A stretch of DNA of 51,447 nucleotides, from assembly GCA_016845175.1 (NCBI GenBank), contig JAERTD010000034.1, positions 1 through 51,447 on the forward strand. The letters run 5' to 3'. Numbering within the stretch: position 1 is the stretch's first letter; each line of letters begins with the position of its first letter. The translations under genes were made by a program, and so were the position numbers. Below the pieces are notes generated by a model that was not told the DNA's origin, searched no databases, and saw only the letters and a list, made by a program, of their open reading frames with translations. Shown one piece after another: positions 18,746 to 27,673 of the stretch. This DNA is from Bacteroidota bacterium (GTDB lineage: Bacteria; Bacteroidota; Bacteroidia; Bacteroidales; F082).

Positions 18746-20227
18746 TTATTCGATTTTCAATATTTGCACAAATTCTTTCAAGTTTAACAGTTTTAGAATC
18801 AGTGCTATTAACAATCCGGCACCCAGTAATAATACCAAGGACCATCCCCATGTGAGTACTTCGCTTCCTTGCAATACATAACCCACCACATATATTAGAA
18901 TACAAGTGAGCAGGATGCGACCGATGAGGGTATAATTTGTTTTGAACCGGAATAGCTTTGCAGCCAATATTAATTGGGCAAGAGCAGTCGTGGTTTGGGT
19001 GGCCAAACTCGCATAGGCTGAACCCAGTGCCTGAAATTCCGGTATTAATAATATATTAAGGATCAAGTTGATAGACAATCCCCCCAAGGCAATTATATTT
19101 AAAAACTTCAGGTTATTATTTGCCGTTAACAGTGTACCGAAGATATAATTTGAAGATATGGCTACAAAACTAAACATCAACAACTGGAAGATCCGGGCGG
19201 CCTCATCCATCCTTGTGATAAACTCCTGCTGCGTTTCAGTTTCGAAGCGATAATACATCAAGGACATGACTTCCTGTGCATAAAATTGGCTGGCGATGGC
19301 AATAATCAATGCACCAGTAATAATTATTGAGAATGACAGGCGCACTAAATGTTCCACAGATTCCCTCCTCTTAATCATGCTGGCAAACAGTGGTAACAGA
19401 AGAAGTGAGAATAGTAAGGCAAAATTCTGTCCGGCATCAAGCAGCCGAAAGGCCTGAGCATACACGCCAGATTGTTGGTTACCCACATCCTCTGGTAAAA
19501 GACGTTCGATGAGTACCGGATCTATCCTGTTATAAAAACTCATGAGCAACACAAGCAGTGCAAAAGGCAAACTTTTCTTAATGATCATAAGAAAGAAAGG
19601 TATGTTCCAGTTCATTCGAAGCCGTCCTGATTTGTTGAGGACGGCAACCAGAGCAATAGTCGCGGTTAATGCATAAGCCAAAGTTTGTGCATACACAAAT
19701 ACTTCTATGGTAAAACTACCACCCATAATGGGCGTCCATAGGAGAGCCGCACAAATAAGAATCATGATAAGCCGGTCGAGCACTGATAAAAAACTTTCTG
19801 TTTTAAACAGCAACAAACCGGATATATTGGATCTCAAATACAAGATAAAGGATAACAAGAACTGGTTAAAACCTACCCAGGCAAGCAAGTAAAGTTGGCG
19901 GCCTTCGTAACCAATGATGAGTGCAATGACGAATATTAGCAAGCCATAAAGAAGGCCCAATAACAACTTCAAGCTCCCAATACCAGCTAAATGTTTGGTT
20001 AGCAATTGGTTGTTTTGAGCAATATTTCTATTGTTAAAACTGGTGATCCCAAGGTCTAAAAAGATGTAGAACAGAAATGAGAAATTCAGTACGGTAAAAT
20101 AAAAGCCGAATTCTTCAGGACCTACTATATTCTGAACTTCGCGATCGATTCCCAGTATCCAAAAAGGTTTTACCAGAAGGTTCAGAAACAAAAGAAAAAC
20201 TAGGTTCTTTAGAAACTTTTTTTGCAT
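18746..20227 (-). CDS. Wzx-type polysaccharide flippase (MOP superfamily)
   Basis: The 493-residue protein is almost entirely hydrophobic, with about 12-14 predicted membrane segments and short charged loops. The N-terminal part (KNLVFLLFLNLLVKPFWILG, VGPEEFGFYFTVLNFSFLFY, DLGITSFNNRNIAQN) is typical of the polysaccharide biosynthesis/oligosaccharide flippase family. It probably moves undecaprenyl-linked glycan units to the periplasmic face for the Wzz/ligase proteins encoded downstream. A -7 element only 4 nt upstream suggests a leaderless message. Confidence 0.85.
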   Translation of the reverse strand: MQKKFLKNLVFLLFLNLLVKPFWILGIDREVQNIVGPEEFGFYFTVLNFSFLFYIFLDLGITSFNNRNIAQNNQLLTKHLAGIGSLKLLLGLLYGLLIFVIALIIGYEGRQLYLLAWVGFNQFLLSFILYLRSNISGLLLFKTESFLSVLDRLIMILICAALLWTPIMGGSFTIEVFVYAQTLAYALTATIALVAVLNKSGRLRMNWNIPFFLMIIKKSLPFALLVLLMSFYNRIDPVLIERLLPEDVGNQQSGVYAQAFRLLDAGQNFALLFSLLLLPLFASMIKRRESVEHLVRLSFSIIITGALIIAIASQFYAQEVMSLMYYRFETETQQEFITRMDEAARIFQLLMFSFVAISSNYIFGTLLTANNNLKFLNIIALGGLSINLILNILLIPEFQALGSAYASLATQTTTALAQLILAAKLFRFKTNYTLIGRILLTCILIYVVGYVLQGSEVLTWGWSLVLLLGAGLLIALILKLLNLKEFVQILKIE

Positions 20228-20231
20228 CAGT

Positions 20232-20239
20232 CAAAGGTA
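20232..20239 (-). promoter_or_regulatory. -7 promoter element of the flippase gene, very close to the start
   Basis: The minus strand reads TACCTTTG, a match to TAnnTTTG, 4 nt before the ATG at 20227. The mRNA is predicted to be leaderless. Confidence 0.55.
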
Positions 20240-20511
20240 GTCAGAAATCGATAAAAGTTTAAAATAACCGTCGCAATCATAGCTGCTGCATGTAGAAGTG
20301 TAAACACTTAGGCATTATAACTCATAAAAAGCATAAATCGTATGAATAGAGGTGGAAGTTAGTTGTTGGACTTATATGATATTAGTTATATGTTATTGGT
20401 TAATGCATACTAGTAATTTTAACTTGTAATTGGGAATTAGTACAGCGAATTGGTTTGGATAAATGATGTTAAGCCTTTACACGAAGGACATTTTGATGCA
20501 CAATTTCTGTC
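20240..20511. other. AT-rich divergent intergenic region with a short palindrome
   Basis: The gap between the divergent flippase and glycosyltransferase genes shows no gene. The only ordered element seen is the 14-bp palindrome AAGTGT-AA-ACACTT at 20296-20309, which could be an operator, plus AT-rich near-repeats around 20370-20400. Confidence 0.3.
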
Positions 20512-20542
20512 TTTGCTATCTTGCCACAATCAAGTATCTTTG
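20512..20542 (+). promoter_or_regulatory. Complete Bacteroidota promoter of the glycosyltransferase gene
   Basis: TTTG (20512-20515) is followed after 19 nt by TATCTTTG (20535-20542), an exact consensus match. The TTG start is 26 nt further on, after a purine-rich AGGAAAAAGGA. Confidence 0.75.
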
Positions 20543-20568
20543 CCATTCACTGAAACAGGAAAAAGGAA

Positions 20569-21708
20569 TTGAAAATTGCTGTCAACACACGGCTATTGTT
20601 AAAAAACAAACTGGAAGGCATCGGTTGGTTTACCTATGAATCCATGAAACGGATTGTCGAAAAACACCCTGAGCATCAGTTTTATTTCATTTTTGATCGC
20701 AAACCGGACACTTCTTTTATTTTTGGGCCCAATGTGGAAGCCATAGTGGCACCACCTCAGGCACGTCATCCCATCCTTTTTTATCTGTGGTTTGAATTCA
20801 GCATTCCCAGAGTGTTGAAAAAAATCAAGGCCGATATATTTGTATCTCCGGATGCATTTTACAGTTTATCATGCCCCTGTAAGGGATTGCTTGTAATTCA
20901 CGACTTGAATTTTGAGCATTTCCCCGAGCTATTACCTGCTCTGGTTCGAAAGTATTACCGCTATTTTACACCTAAATTTGCAAGAAAAGCCAGCCGGATA
21001 GCAACTGTATCAGCCTATTCCAAGGAGGATATTGTTCAACAATATGGTGTGTCTCCTGACAAAATTGATGTGGTATATAATGGTGCCAACAACCATTTCA
21101 AACCCATCGATGAAAAAACCAGAATTGAAACCCGAAACCAATACTGTCAGGGAAGCGATTACTTTATTTTTATTGGTGCACTGAACCCCAGAAAGAATCT
21201 GGAACATCTGTTTTCAGCTTTTGATGTGTACCGATCCAAAGATGAAAACCAGGCCAAACTTCTCATCGTAGGTGAGAAAATGTGGTGGAGTGGAAATATT
21301 AAAGAAAGTTATGACAGAATGAAGTTTAAGGATGAGGTGATTTTCACAGGTCGCCTCGAACCTGACGAATTGCACAAAGTAATGGGTTCCGCCTTGGCCC
21401 TTACCTATGTTTCTCTATTTGAGGGCTTTGGCATACCGATAATTGAGGCTTTTAATAGTGAAATACCTGTCATCACCTCCAATGTTACTTCCATGCCTGA
21501 AATTGCGTCAGATGCAGCACTCCTGGTGGATCCCAACAAAATTGATGACATCGCCAATGCCATGTCAGAGCTATCAGGCAAACCGGAAAAACGACTGGAA
21601 TTAATAGAAAAAGGCCGCCAGAGAAAACTGGATTTCTCCTGGGAGAAAACAGCAAATAATCTTTGGCAGTCTATCGAGAGAACCCTACATTTACATCAAA
21701 AATCATAA
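20569..21708 (+). CDS. Glycosyltransferase family 4 (GT-B fold)
   Basis: The 379-residue enzyme is a retaining GT-B glycosyltransferase. The N-terminal domain begins MKIAVNTRLLLKNKLEGIGW and the C-terminal nucleotide-sugar domain has FIGALNPRKNLEHL and the EX7E motif EGFGIPIIE with FNSEIPVITS. It likely adds a sugar to a surface glycan precursor, consistent with the divergent flippase-Wzz-ligase cluster; donor and acceptor are unknown. The start codon is TTG, chosen because the conserved N-terminal strand begins there and a full promoter ends 26 nt upstream. purD starts 11 nt after the stop. Confidence 0.87.
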   Translation: MKIAVNTRLLLKNKLEGIGWFTYESMKRIVEKHPEHQFYFIFDRKPDTSFIFGPNVEAIVAPPQARHPILFYLWFEFSIPRVLKKIKADIFVSPDAFYSLSCPCKGLLVIHDLNFEHFPELLPALVRKYYRYFTPKFARKASRIATVSAYSKEDIVQQYGVSPDKIDVVYNGANNHFKPIDEKTRIETRNQYCQGSDYFIFIGALNPRKNLEHLFSAFDVYRSKDENQAKLLIVGEKMWWSGNIKESYDRMKFKDEVIFTGRLEPDELHKVMGSALALTYVSLFEGFGIPIIEAFNSEIPVITSNVTSMPEIASDAALLVDPNKIDDIANAMSELSGKPEKRLELIEKGRQRKLDFSWEKTANNLWQSIERTLHLHQKS

Positions 21709-21719
21709 ACCAAACAATA

Positions 21720-22997
21720 ATGAATATTTTAATCATCGGTTCAGGCGGAAGAGAACATGCCCTGGCATGGAAAATGGACCAAAGCCCTCTGGTAAACAAG
21801 TTATTTATTGCACCTGGTAATGCAGGAACGAAAAATCATGGAATGAATATACCCTTGGAGTCCAATGATTTTCAATCGGTAAAAATGTTTGTTATTGAAA
21901 AAAACATCGACATGGTTGTAGTGGGTCCTGAAGCCCCTCTTGTTGATGGGTTTCATGATTATTTTCTAAGCGACAAAGTACTGAAAAACATACCTGTTAT
22001 CGGACCGGTAAAAGCAGGAGCTTTGTTGGAAGGCAGCAAGGATTTTGCCAAGGAGTTTATGCACAAATATCATATACCGACGGCTTCCTACAAAACCATT
22101 TATGCTAACAATATTGAAGAGGGCTATGCCTTTCTCGACCAATTGAGCTCCCCCTATGTACTGAAAGCTGATGGACTTGCAGCGGGTAAAGGTGTCCTTA
22201 TCATCGATGATCTGGATGAAGCCAAGTTGGAACTGAAAACGATGATTACAGAAGAAAAATTCGGGAAAGCATCGGCTAAAGTTGTGATCGAGGAATTCCT
22301 GGATGGAGTGGAATTATCAGTATTTGTACTCACTGATGGAACGGATTATAAAATTCTACCCAGCGCCAAGGATTACAAACGCATTGGAGAGGGAGATACC
22401 GGTTTAAACACAGGTGGTATGGGATCAATTTCACCCGTGCCCTTCGCCAATCATGAGTTTCTTGAAAAAATTGAAAAGCAGGTTATCAAACCAACTATAG
22501 ATGGCTTAAATAATGAAGGCATCAACTATAAGGGTTTTATCTTTTTTGGGCTGATTAAAGTAAACGATGAGCCCTATGTAATTGAATATAACTGCCGCAT
22601 GGGTGATCCTGAGGCTGAGTCGGTCATACCCAGGATCAAAAGCGACTTAATGGAGTTGTTTATTGGGATTGGCAATAACAAACTGGGGGAAAAATCACTG
22701 GAAATAGATGACAGATATGCTGCAGCTGTAATGATGGTATCCGGTGGTTATCCTGAAGCCTATGAAAAAGGCAAGCCCATACATGGTCTTGAAAACGTGA
22801 GCAACTGCATACTGTTTCATGCAGGAACTACAACAGATATCTATAATGAGGCGATCAAGACCAGTGGAGGACGTGTATTGGCCGTTACCTCCTATGGGAA
22901 CTCTATGAAAGAAGCCCTGGATGGGGCATACAATAATGCTGCCCAGATTAATTTTGAGGGGAAATATTATAGAGGTGATCTGGGATTTGACTTATAA
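21720..22997 (+). CDS. purD: Phosphoribosylamine-glycine ligase (GAR synthetase)
   Basis: PurD makes glycinamide ribonucleotide from phosphoribosylamine, glycine and ATP in purine synthesis. The 425-residue protein has the N-terminal MNILIIGSGGREHALAWKM, the ATP-grasp segment VLKADGLAAGKGVLII, GGMGSISPVPF and the metal-binding EYNCRMGDPEAESV. All regions of the full-length enzyme are present. The frame is open upstream into the glycosyltransferase, but the ATG at 21720 gives the family N-terminus. It is probably cotranscribed with the glycosyltransferase, with which it has no evident functional tie. Confidence 0.96.
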   Translation: MNILIIGSGGREHALAWKMDQSPLVNKLFIAPGNAGTKNHGMNIPLESNDFQSVKMFVIEKNIDMVVVGPEAPLVDGFHDYFLSDKVLKNIPVIGPVKAGALLEGSKDFAKEFMHKYHIPTASYKTIYANNIEEGYAFLDQLSSPYVLKADGLAAGKGVLIIDDLDEAKLELKTMITEEKFGKASAKVVIEEFLDGVELSVFVLTDGTDYKILPSAKDYKRIGEGDTGLNTGGMGSISPVPFANHEFLEKIEKQVIKPTIDGLNNEGINYKGFIFFGLIKVNDEPYVIEYNCRMGDPEAESVIPRIKSDLMELFIGIGNNKLGEKSLEIDDRYAAAVMMVSGGYPEAYEKGKPIHGLENVSNCILFHAGTTTDIYNEAIKTSGGRVLAVTSYGNSMKEALDGAYNNAAQINFEGKYYRGDLGFDL

Positions 22998-23072
22998 TCC
23001 CATAAACGAAAGTCCTTTTCAACTATCACCAGGGAATCTGATTGCTTGAGCCTTCACTAATATTTAGTACTT

Positions 23073-24053
23073 GTGTTAAAGTATTTTAGTTCAGAATATT
23101 TATCTCGTTACCTCAGCCTGGGCATCTTATTGCTCATCTGCTGGATCCCTGCCCTCTTGCTCAAGGAGCAGATAAGTTTTTCAGAAGAACCTTTATATCA
23201 ACTGTATCTGTGGATTACATCCTCCCATTTTTATTTACAGATGGGCATTGGCTTTACCCTAAGTTTGTTCATTGCACTCATGACCAATAATATCTTAAAA
23301 ACTTTTGGTTTGAGTGGCAAGGTAACCACACTGGGCATGCTTGTTAGCATGCTGCTCATGAGTGCCATCTGGTCTCAAATTGGAATGAATCCCCTGCTTT
23401 GGGTCAACTTCTTATTTGTATTCCTCTTCTGGTATATGTATACACTGGCATCCACTTCAAACCCCATCCCCATTAGTTTTAATGCTGGCTTACTCATTGG
23501 CAGTGCTTCCCTATTATATACCCCTTTGGTGTTGCTTATGCCCACTTTATGGTTTGCCTTGCTAACCCATCGTACGGCAAGCCCGCGTTCCATAACAGTG
23601 AGTGTTGCTGGCGCATTAACTCCTATTTTCTTTGCCTTATCTTGGTTTTACTGGGAAAGCAGTCTGGATCAGAATTATCAATTGTGGATTTTAAGAATGA
23701 CTCTTGATATGGGTTTTGTGCTTGAACGTCATATCACAGAAAAAATAAGTCTCATAGCCCTTGGTGTACTCATAGGACTCGCAGCATGGAGCACCTTTGT
23801 ACATCTAAGTGAAAAGAATATTAACCTAAGAAGGAACCTGAGTATCAGTTTATTTGCCCTGTTAAACCTGTTAGCCATCAGTTTCTTATTCAAGCATAAC
23901 CAACAAAATCTTGGTATTATAGTGATCCCATCAGCCTTATTGGTAACTCAGTATCTCTTAGGTCAAAAAAAGCAGCGTTGGTTTAACCTCATATTGACCC
24001 TACTGACTCTTCTGATCATTTGCAATCTTTATTTACATTTTCTCTATGCTTAA
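23073..24053 (+). CDS. Multi-pass membrane protein, DUF6427-like
   Basis: The 326-residue protein has about 9-10 hydrophobic segments (for example [18 protein letters not shown] and [13 protein letters not shown]) and no catalytic motif I recognise. It resembles the DUF6427 membrane proteins that occur near rnhB or purD in Bacteroidota; that assignment is from memory and uncertain. The start codon is GTG. Its last 8 bases overlap the rnhB start, so the two are translationally coupled. Confidence 0.6.
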   Translation: MLKYFSSEYLSRYLSLGILLLICWIPALLLKEQISFSEEPLYQLYLWITSSHFYLQMGIGFTLSLFIALMTNNILKTFGLSGKVTTLGMLVSMLLMSAIWSQIGMNPLLWVNFLFVFLFWYMYTLASTSNPIPISFNAGLLIGSASLLYTPLVLLMPTLWFALLTHRTASPRSITVSVAGALTPIFFALSWFYWESSLDQNYQLWILRMTLDMGFVLERHITEKISLIALGVLIGLAAWSTFVHLSEKNINLRRNLSISLFALLNLLAISFLFKHNQQNLGIIVIPSALLVTQYLLGQKKQRWFNLILTLLTLLIICNLYLHFLYA

Positions 24054-24642
24054 AAGTGCATTTTCAAAAGATCTTATTGAATGTGGTTGTGATGAGGCGG
24101 GGCGCGGCTGCCTTGCCGGACCTGTAGTGGCAGCAGCGGTTATCTTACCCAAAGGCTTCATGCATTCATTGTTGGATGATTCCAAGAAACTGAATAAGTC
24201 AACAAGAGAGCAACTCAGGAATGATGTGATGGAACATGCCTTGGCCTGGTCGGTGGGTATGGTGAGCCCGGAAGAAATCGACAAAATCAACATCCTCAAT
24301 GCCAGTTTTCTGGCCATGCATAAAGCCATCGACAAACTTAGTATCAATCCTGAACTTTTGTTAATAGATGGCAACCGCTTCAAATCATATAAGGACATCA
24401 AACACCATTGTATCATAAAAGGTGATGGCAAGTATTTATCCATTGCAGCAGCCTCCATCCTGGCGAAAACCTTTAGAGACGATTATATGTTGGAAGCTCA
24501 TAAAAGCTACCCTGATTATAGCTGGGATACCAATAAGGGCTACCCTACACCAAAGCATAAAGAAGCCATTCAAAGGCATGGCTTATGTGAGCATCACAGA
24601 AAATCATTCAACCACCACATTCAGCTGAAGATGGGCTTTTAA
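24046..24642 (+). CDS. rnhB: Ribonuclease HII
   Basis: RNase HII cuts the RNA strand of RNA-DNA hybrids and removes single ribonucleotides from DNA. The 198-residue protein has the catalytic pair Asp16-Glu17 in [14 protein letters not shown], a third Asp in LLIDGNRF, and [17 protein letters not shown] with the last metal ligand. [15 protein letters not shown] and a C-terminal HRKSFNH are also conserved. It overlaps the preceding membrane-protein gene by 8 nt. Confidence 0.96.
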   Translation: MLKSAFSKDLIECGCDEAGRGCLAGPVVAAAVILPKGFMHSLLDDSKKLNKSTREQLRNDVMEHALAWSVGMVSPEEIDKINILNASFLAMHKAIDKLSINPELLLIDGNRFKSYKDIKHHCIIKGDGKYLSIAAASILAKTFRDDYMLEAHKSYPDYSWDTNKGYPTPKHKEAIQRHGLCEHHRKSFNHHIQLKMGF

Positions 24643-24702
24643 TTAACATCATTCTGTTAACACATGCAGGGGCAGCTGTTCAATACAGCCTTCTTTTTGA
24701 TA

Positions 24703-24710
24703 TATTTTTG
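24703..24710 (+). promoter_or_regulatory. -7 promoter element of the DUF3352-like gene
   Basis: TATTTTTG fits TAnnTTTG. It covers the in-frame TTG at 24708, which argues that translation starts at the ATG at 24735 instead. Confidence 0.5.
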
Positions 24711-24734
24711 AAGCTTACCCACATATATCGCGGT

Positions 24735-27401
24735 ATGAGCAAGTTACTAATATGGATGTTGGCCGGTCTTCTGACCCTAGCCGCTATTTTCGGCCTATAC
24801 CATTTGATGAGCAGTAAAACCGATGGTAACCCATGGAAAATGATTCCGGAAACTCCGGCTTTAATTCTCCAGGCCAATCATCCCTTGACAGTTTATGAGT
24901 TTCTGAGGGATGACAGCGACATCTGGAAGAGTCTGCTTAGAACCAGTGAATTCACCAAACTTCAGTTGCAAATCAACAAACTTGATACCTTATTAAAGGC
25001 AGAATCCATTCCTGGTGATTTGTTGTGGAATAGCCCCTCCTATATTGCCATCTATTACGACAGCATCCAGCAATCTATGAAACCACTCTTTGTATCAGCA
25101 GCCGGGCAGGATGTGAATACAACGAAACTCAAAAAATCACTGAGCAAACAACTGGGATCTGATTATGCTGTTTTGGACATAAAAAATACTAAGAATGGGA
25201 TAAAAATAATCGATGGTGAAACCCAGCACCATATGTTCATGGCCTTCAGAGATGGTTTATTTGTGGCTTCACCAGATAGGGAGTTATTGGTTACAGCCAT
25301 CAGCCAATACAAAGGGAATAGTCATTTTACTGATGAAGAAGGATTCAGGAAACTATTACAAACCGCAGGTAAAAGGGTTGATGCGCGACTGTTCATCAAT
25401 TACTTCCAGCTATCAGAACTATTGAGCTCTGCCACCCATCCCGACATGCAATATGCCATGGAGTGGATGAAGCAATTCGCCACATGGGGTGAAGCGGACC
25501 TTCTGCTTAAAAAAGACGAATTGGTCCTCACCGGTTATTCCAATAGTTCAGCACCCTCTGATTTTCTTCATCAGATTGGAGCACAGGAGCGCATCAAGAC
25601 CGACGTGATCAATGTATTACCTTTCAACACCAATCAACTCATCTGGCTTGGACTATCTGATTTTTCTCCCTACTTCGATCTGCAAAACCACGAAGCCATT
25701 AACCAGCGGCTGGGTATTCAAATTCAGCAGTTCATACCCTATATTAATGATGAAATTGCCTTTGCCTCAAATGCTCAATCCGCAGCTGGTTTTGAATCAG
25801 GCAGCTGGGTGTTTTTTGGATCTAAAGAACCAGAGAAAGTGATTGACTACCTTGATCAACTGGCGCAATTAAGTGGTAGCACCAAAACAAATAACCATGA
25901 TTCCTACAAAATCAGGAGCATCAAATACCCTGATTTTTTGGCCAATTTATTTGGCAGGGCTTTTGGCAGTATAAAAAACAACTATTACACACGTGTGGGA
26001 GATTATGTGGTGTTTGCCAATTCGGTGGATGCCATCAAAAGGCTCCTCCGACACTATGAAACCGGAAAGACCCTCGACTTAAATGAGAATTTTAAAAGTT
26101 TTTCGGACAACCTTTCTGCTAAATCCAATCTCCTGTTATTTATCAAGCCGAGAGACCTGGCTTCCACTTCAGAGCGATACCTGAATCAAATAACAGCACG
26201 GAAAATACAACAAAATGAAAACACACTAACAAATTTCCAAGGTCTTGCTTTCCAGTATAGCACTCAAGGAGAACTGGCCTATACCAATATTTATCTGAAG
26301 CATAACAAATCCTATCAGGAAGAAAATTTATCATTGTGGAAGGTCCAATTGGACGCTGTAATTGTTGGCAAACCCACCATGGTAAAGGACCATACAACCA
26401 ACCGTTACAATGTGCTCGTTTTTGATGCAGAAGCCAGTATGTATCTCATTAGTACTGATGGTAGGATTTTATGGAAGAAGCGAATTTCCGGCTTACCCGT
26501 AGGCAAGATCCATTCTGTTGATTACTATAAAAACAGGAAAATTCAATACCTGTTTAACACCACTGACTTTGTTTATTTGATCGACAAAAATGGCAAGCAT
26601 GTAGCCAACTATCCATTCAAACTCAATCCGTCAGCCACCAATGGGCTGAATGTTTTTGACTATAACAAAAGGAAGGACTACCGGATACTCATTGCTCAAT
26701 CAGACAAAAGGGTCTATAACTATAACATCAAAGGAAAAAAAGTTATCGGTTGGAACAAACCTCATACCCGTAATATTGTGACTGAGCCTATCACCAGGTT
26801 GGTAGCCAATAATAAAGATTATATCATCAGCACAGATATTGACAATCACATCAATATTGTCAATAGGAAGGGCAATACCCGAATCCGATTAACCAAGGAG
26901 CCGGAAAAATCGGTTAATGCCGGTTATTATGTGAATAAGACCAACAGCAAGGGAATTTTAATCACCACCAACACCCAAGGCAAACTCATGTATATTTCTG
27001 CCACAGGGGGTATTAAATACACAGATTTTGGAGATTTCAGCGCCCAGCATTTCTTTATTTACGAGGATTTTAATGGTGATGGAAGCTATGACTTCATATA
27101 TCTTGACGGATCTCACCTTCAGGTATTTGACCGATTCAAGAAACTTTTGTTTGCATACAATTTTGAAAGTGACATCACCATAAAACCTGAGTTCATCAAT
27201 TTGGGACGTAGCGAGAAGGTATTAGGAGTGGTTGCTGACAAACAAAAGAGTATTTTCCTATTCGATAAAAAAGGCAATACCGTTATCAGCAAAGGCTTGG
27301 TGGGTGAAACACCATTCACAGTGGGAAGCATGTACAACAATATTGATATTAACCTGATCACTGCTGCCGGGAATACCCTGTTCAACTATCAGATAAAATA
27401 G
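24735..27401 (+). CDS. Large membrane-anchored envelope protein, DUF3352-like with beta-propeller-like C-terminus
   Basis: The 888-residue protein has one N-terminal membrane segment (LLIWMLAGLLTLAAIFGLYHL) and the rest is predicted to be periplasmic. Residues about 30-540 resemble DUF3352 proteins (IPETPALILQANHPLTVYEF, LFVASPDRELLVTAI, FANSVDAIKRLLRHYETGK). Residues about 555-888 contain repeated beta-strand units (TDGRILWKKRISGLPVGKI, DKNGKHVANYPFKLNP, DKKGNTVISKGLVGE) like PQQ/WD-type propeller blades. No catalytic motif is seen. It follows rnhB but has its own -7 element. A scaffold or sensing role is possible but not shown. Confidence 0.6.
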   Translation: MSKLLIWMLAGLLTLAAIFGLYHLMSSKTDGNPWKMIPETPALILQANHPLTVYEFLRDDSDIWKSLLRTSEFTKLQLQINKLDTLLKAESIPGDLLWNSPSYIAIYYDSIQQSMKPLFVSAAGQDVNTTKLKKSLSKQLGSDYAVLDIKNTKNGIKIIDGETQHHMFMAFRDGLFVASPDRELLVTAISQYKGNSHFTDEEGFRKLLQTAGKRVDARLFINYFQLSELLSSATHPDMQYAMEWMKQFATWGEADLLLKKDELVLTGYSNSSAPSDFLHQIGAQERIKTDVINVLPFNTNQLIWLGLSDFSPYFDLQNHEAINQRLGIQIQQFIPYINDEIAFASNAQSAAGFESGSWVFFGSKEPEKVIDYLDQLAQLSGSTKTNNHDSYKIRSIKYPDFLANLFGRAFGSIKNNYYTRVGDYVVFANSVDAIKRLLRHYETGKTLDLNENFKSFSDNLSAKSNLLLFIKPRDLASTSERYLNQITARKIQQNENTLTNFQGLAFQYSTQGELAYTNIYLKHNKSYQEENLSLWKVQLDAVIVGKPTMVKDHTTNRYNVLVFDAEASMYLISTDGRILWKKRISGLPVGKIHSVDYYKNRKIQYLFNTTDFVYLIDKNGKHVANYPFKLNPSATNGLNVFDYNKRKDYRILIAQSDKRVYNYNIKGKKVIGWNKPHTRNIVTEPITRLVANNKDYIISTDIDNHINIVNRKGNTRIRLTKEPEKSVNAGYYVNKTNSKGILITTNTQGKLMYISATGGIKYTDFGDFSAQHFFIYEDFNGDGSYDFIYLDGSHLQVFDRFKKLLFAYNFESDITIKPEFINLGRSEKVLGVVADKQKSIFLFDKKGNTVISKGLVGETPFTVGSMYNNIDINLITAAGNTLFNYQIK

Positions 27402-27502
27402 CTTTGCTTATAATCGATTGTTTTTGTAATGGAAATAAATCCGGTCCACTGATGTTATCTGACCTCATAGTTCTTTCGTAATCCTTTCGAGCGGCATTTA
27501 AA

Positions 27503-27533
27503 CGAATAATAAAAGTTTCCAAGCGAATAATAA
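27503..27533 (+). promoter_or_regulatory. Phased direct repeats upstream of the secreted-protein operon
   Basis: CGAATAATAA occurs at 27503-27512 and 27524-27533, a 21-bp period (two helical turns), ending 27 nt before the -33 box at 27561. The arrangement looks like an activator site; no regulator is identified. Confidence 0.35.
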
Positions 27534-27560
27534 GTCCCTACTTACGGATTGATTTGAATG

Positions 27561-27592
27561 TTTGTTATTTCAAGTGGGTATACCTATTTTTA
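27561..27592 (+). promoter_or_regulatory. Probable promoter of the four-gene secreted-protein operon
   Basis: TTTG (27561-27564) is followed after 20 nt by TATTTTTA (27585-27592), which matches TAnnTTTG except for the last base. The first gene starts 81 nt downstream, giving a longer leader than most genes here. Confidence 0.5.
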
Positions 27593-27673
27593 CGTGGTAA
27601 AGGATTAGCAAATTTCATGGATACAAAAAAAACCGGATGGGTACACCGTGCCCCTATACTATACCTGAATATT

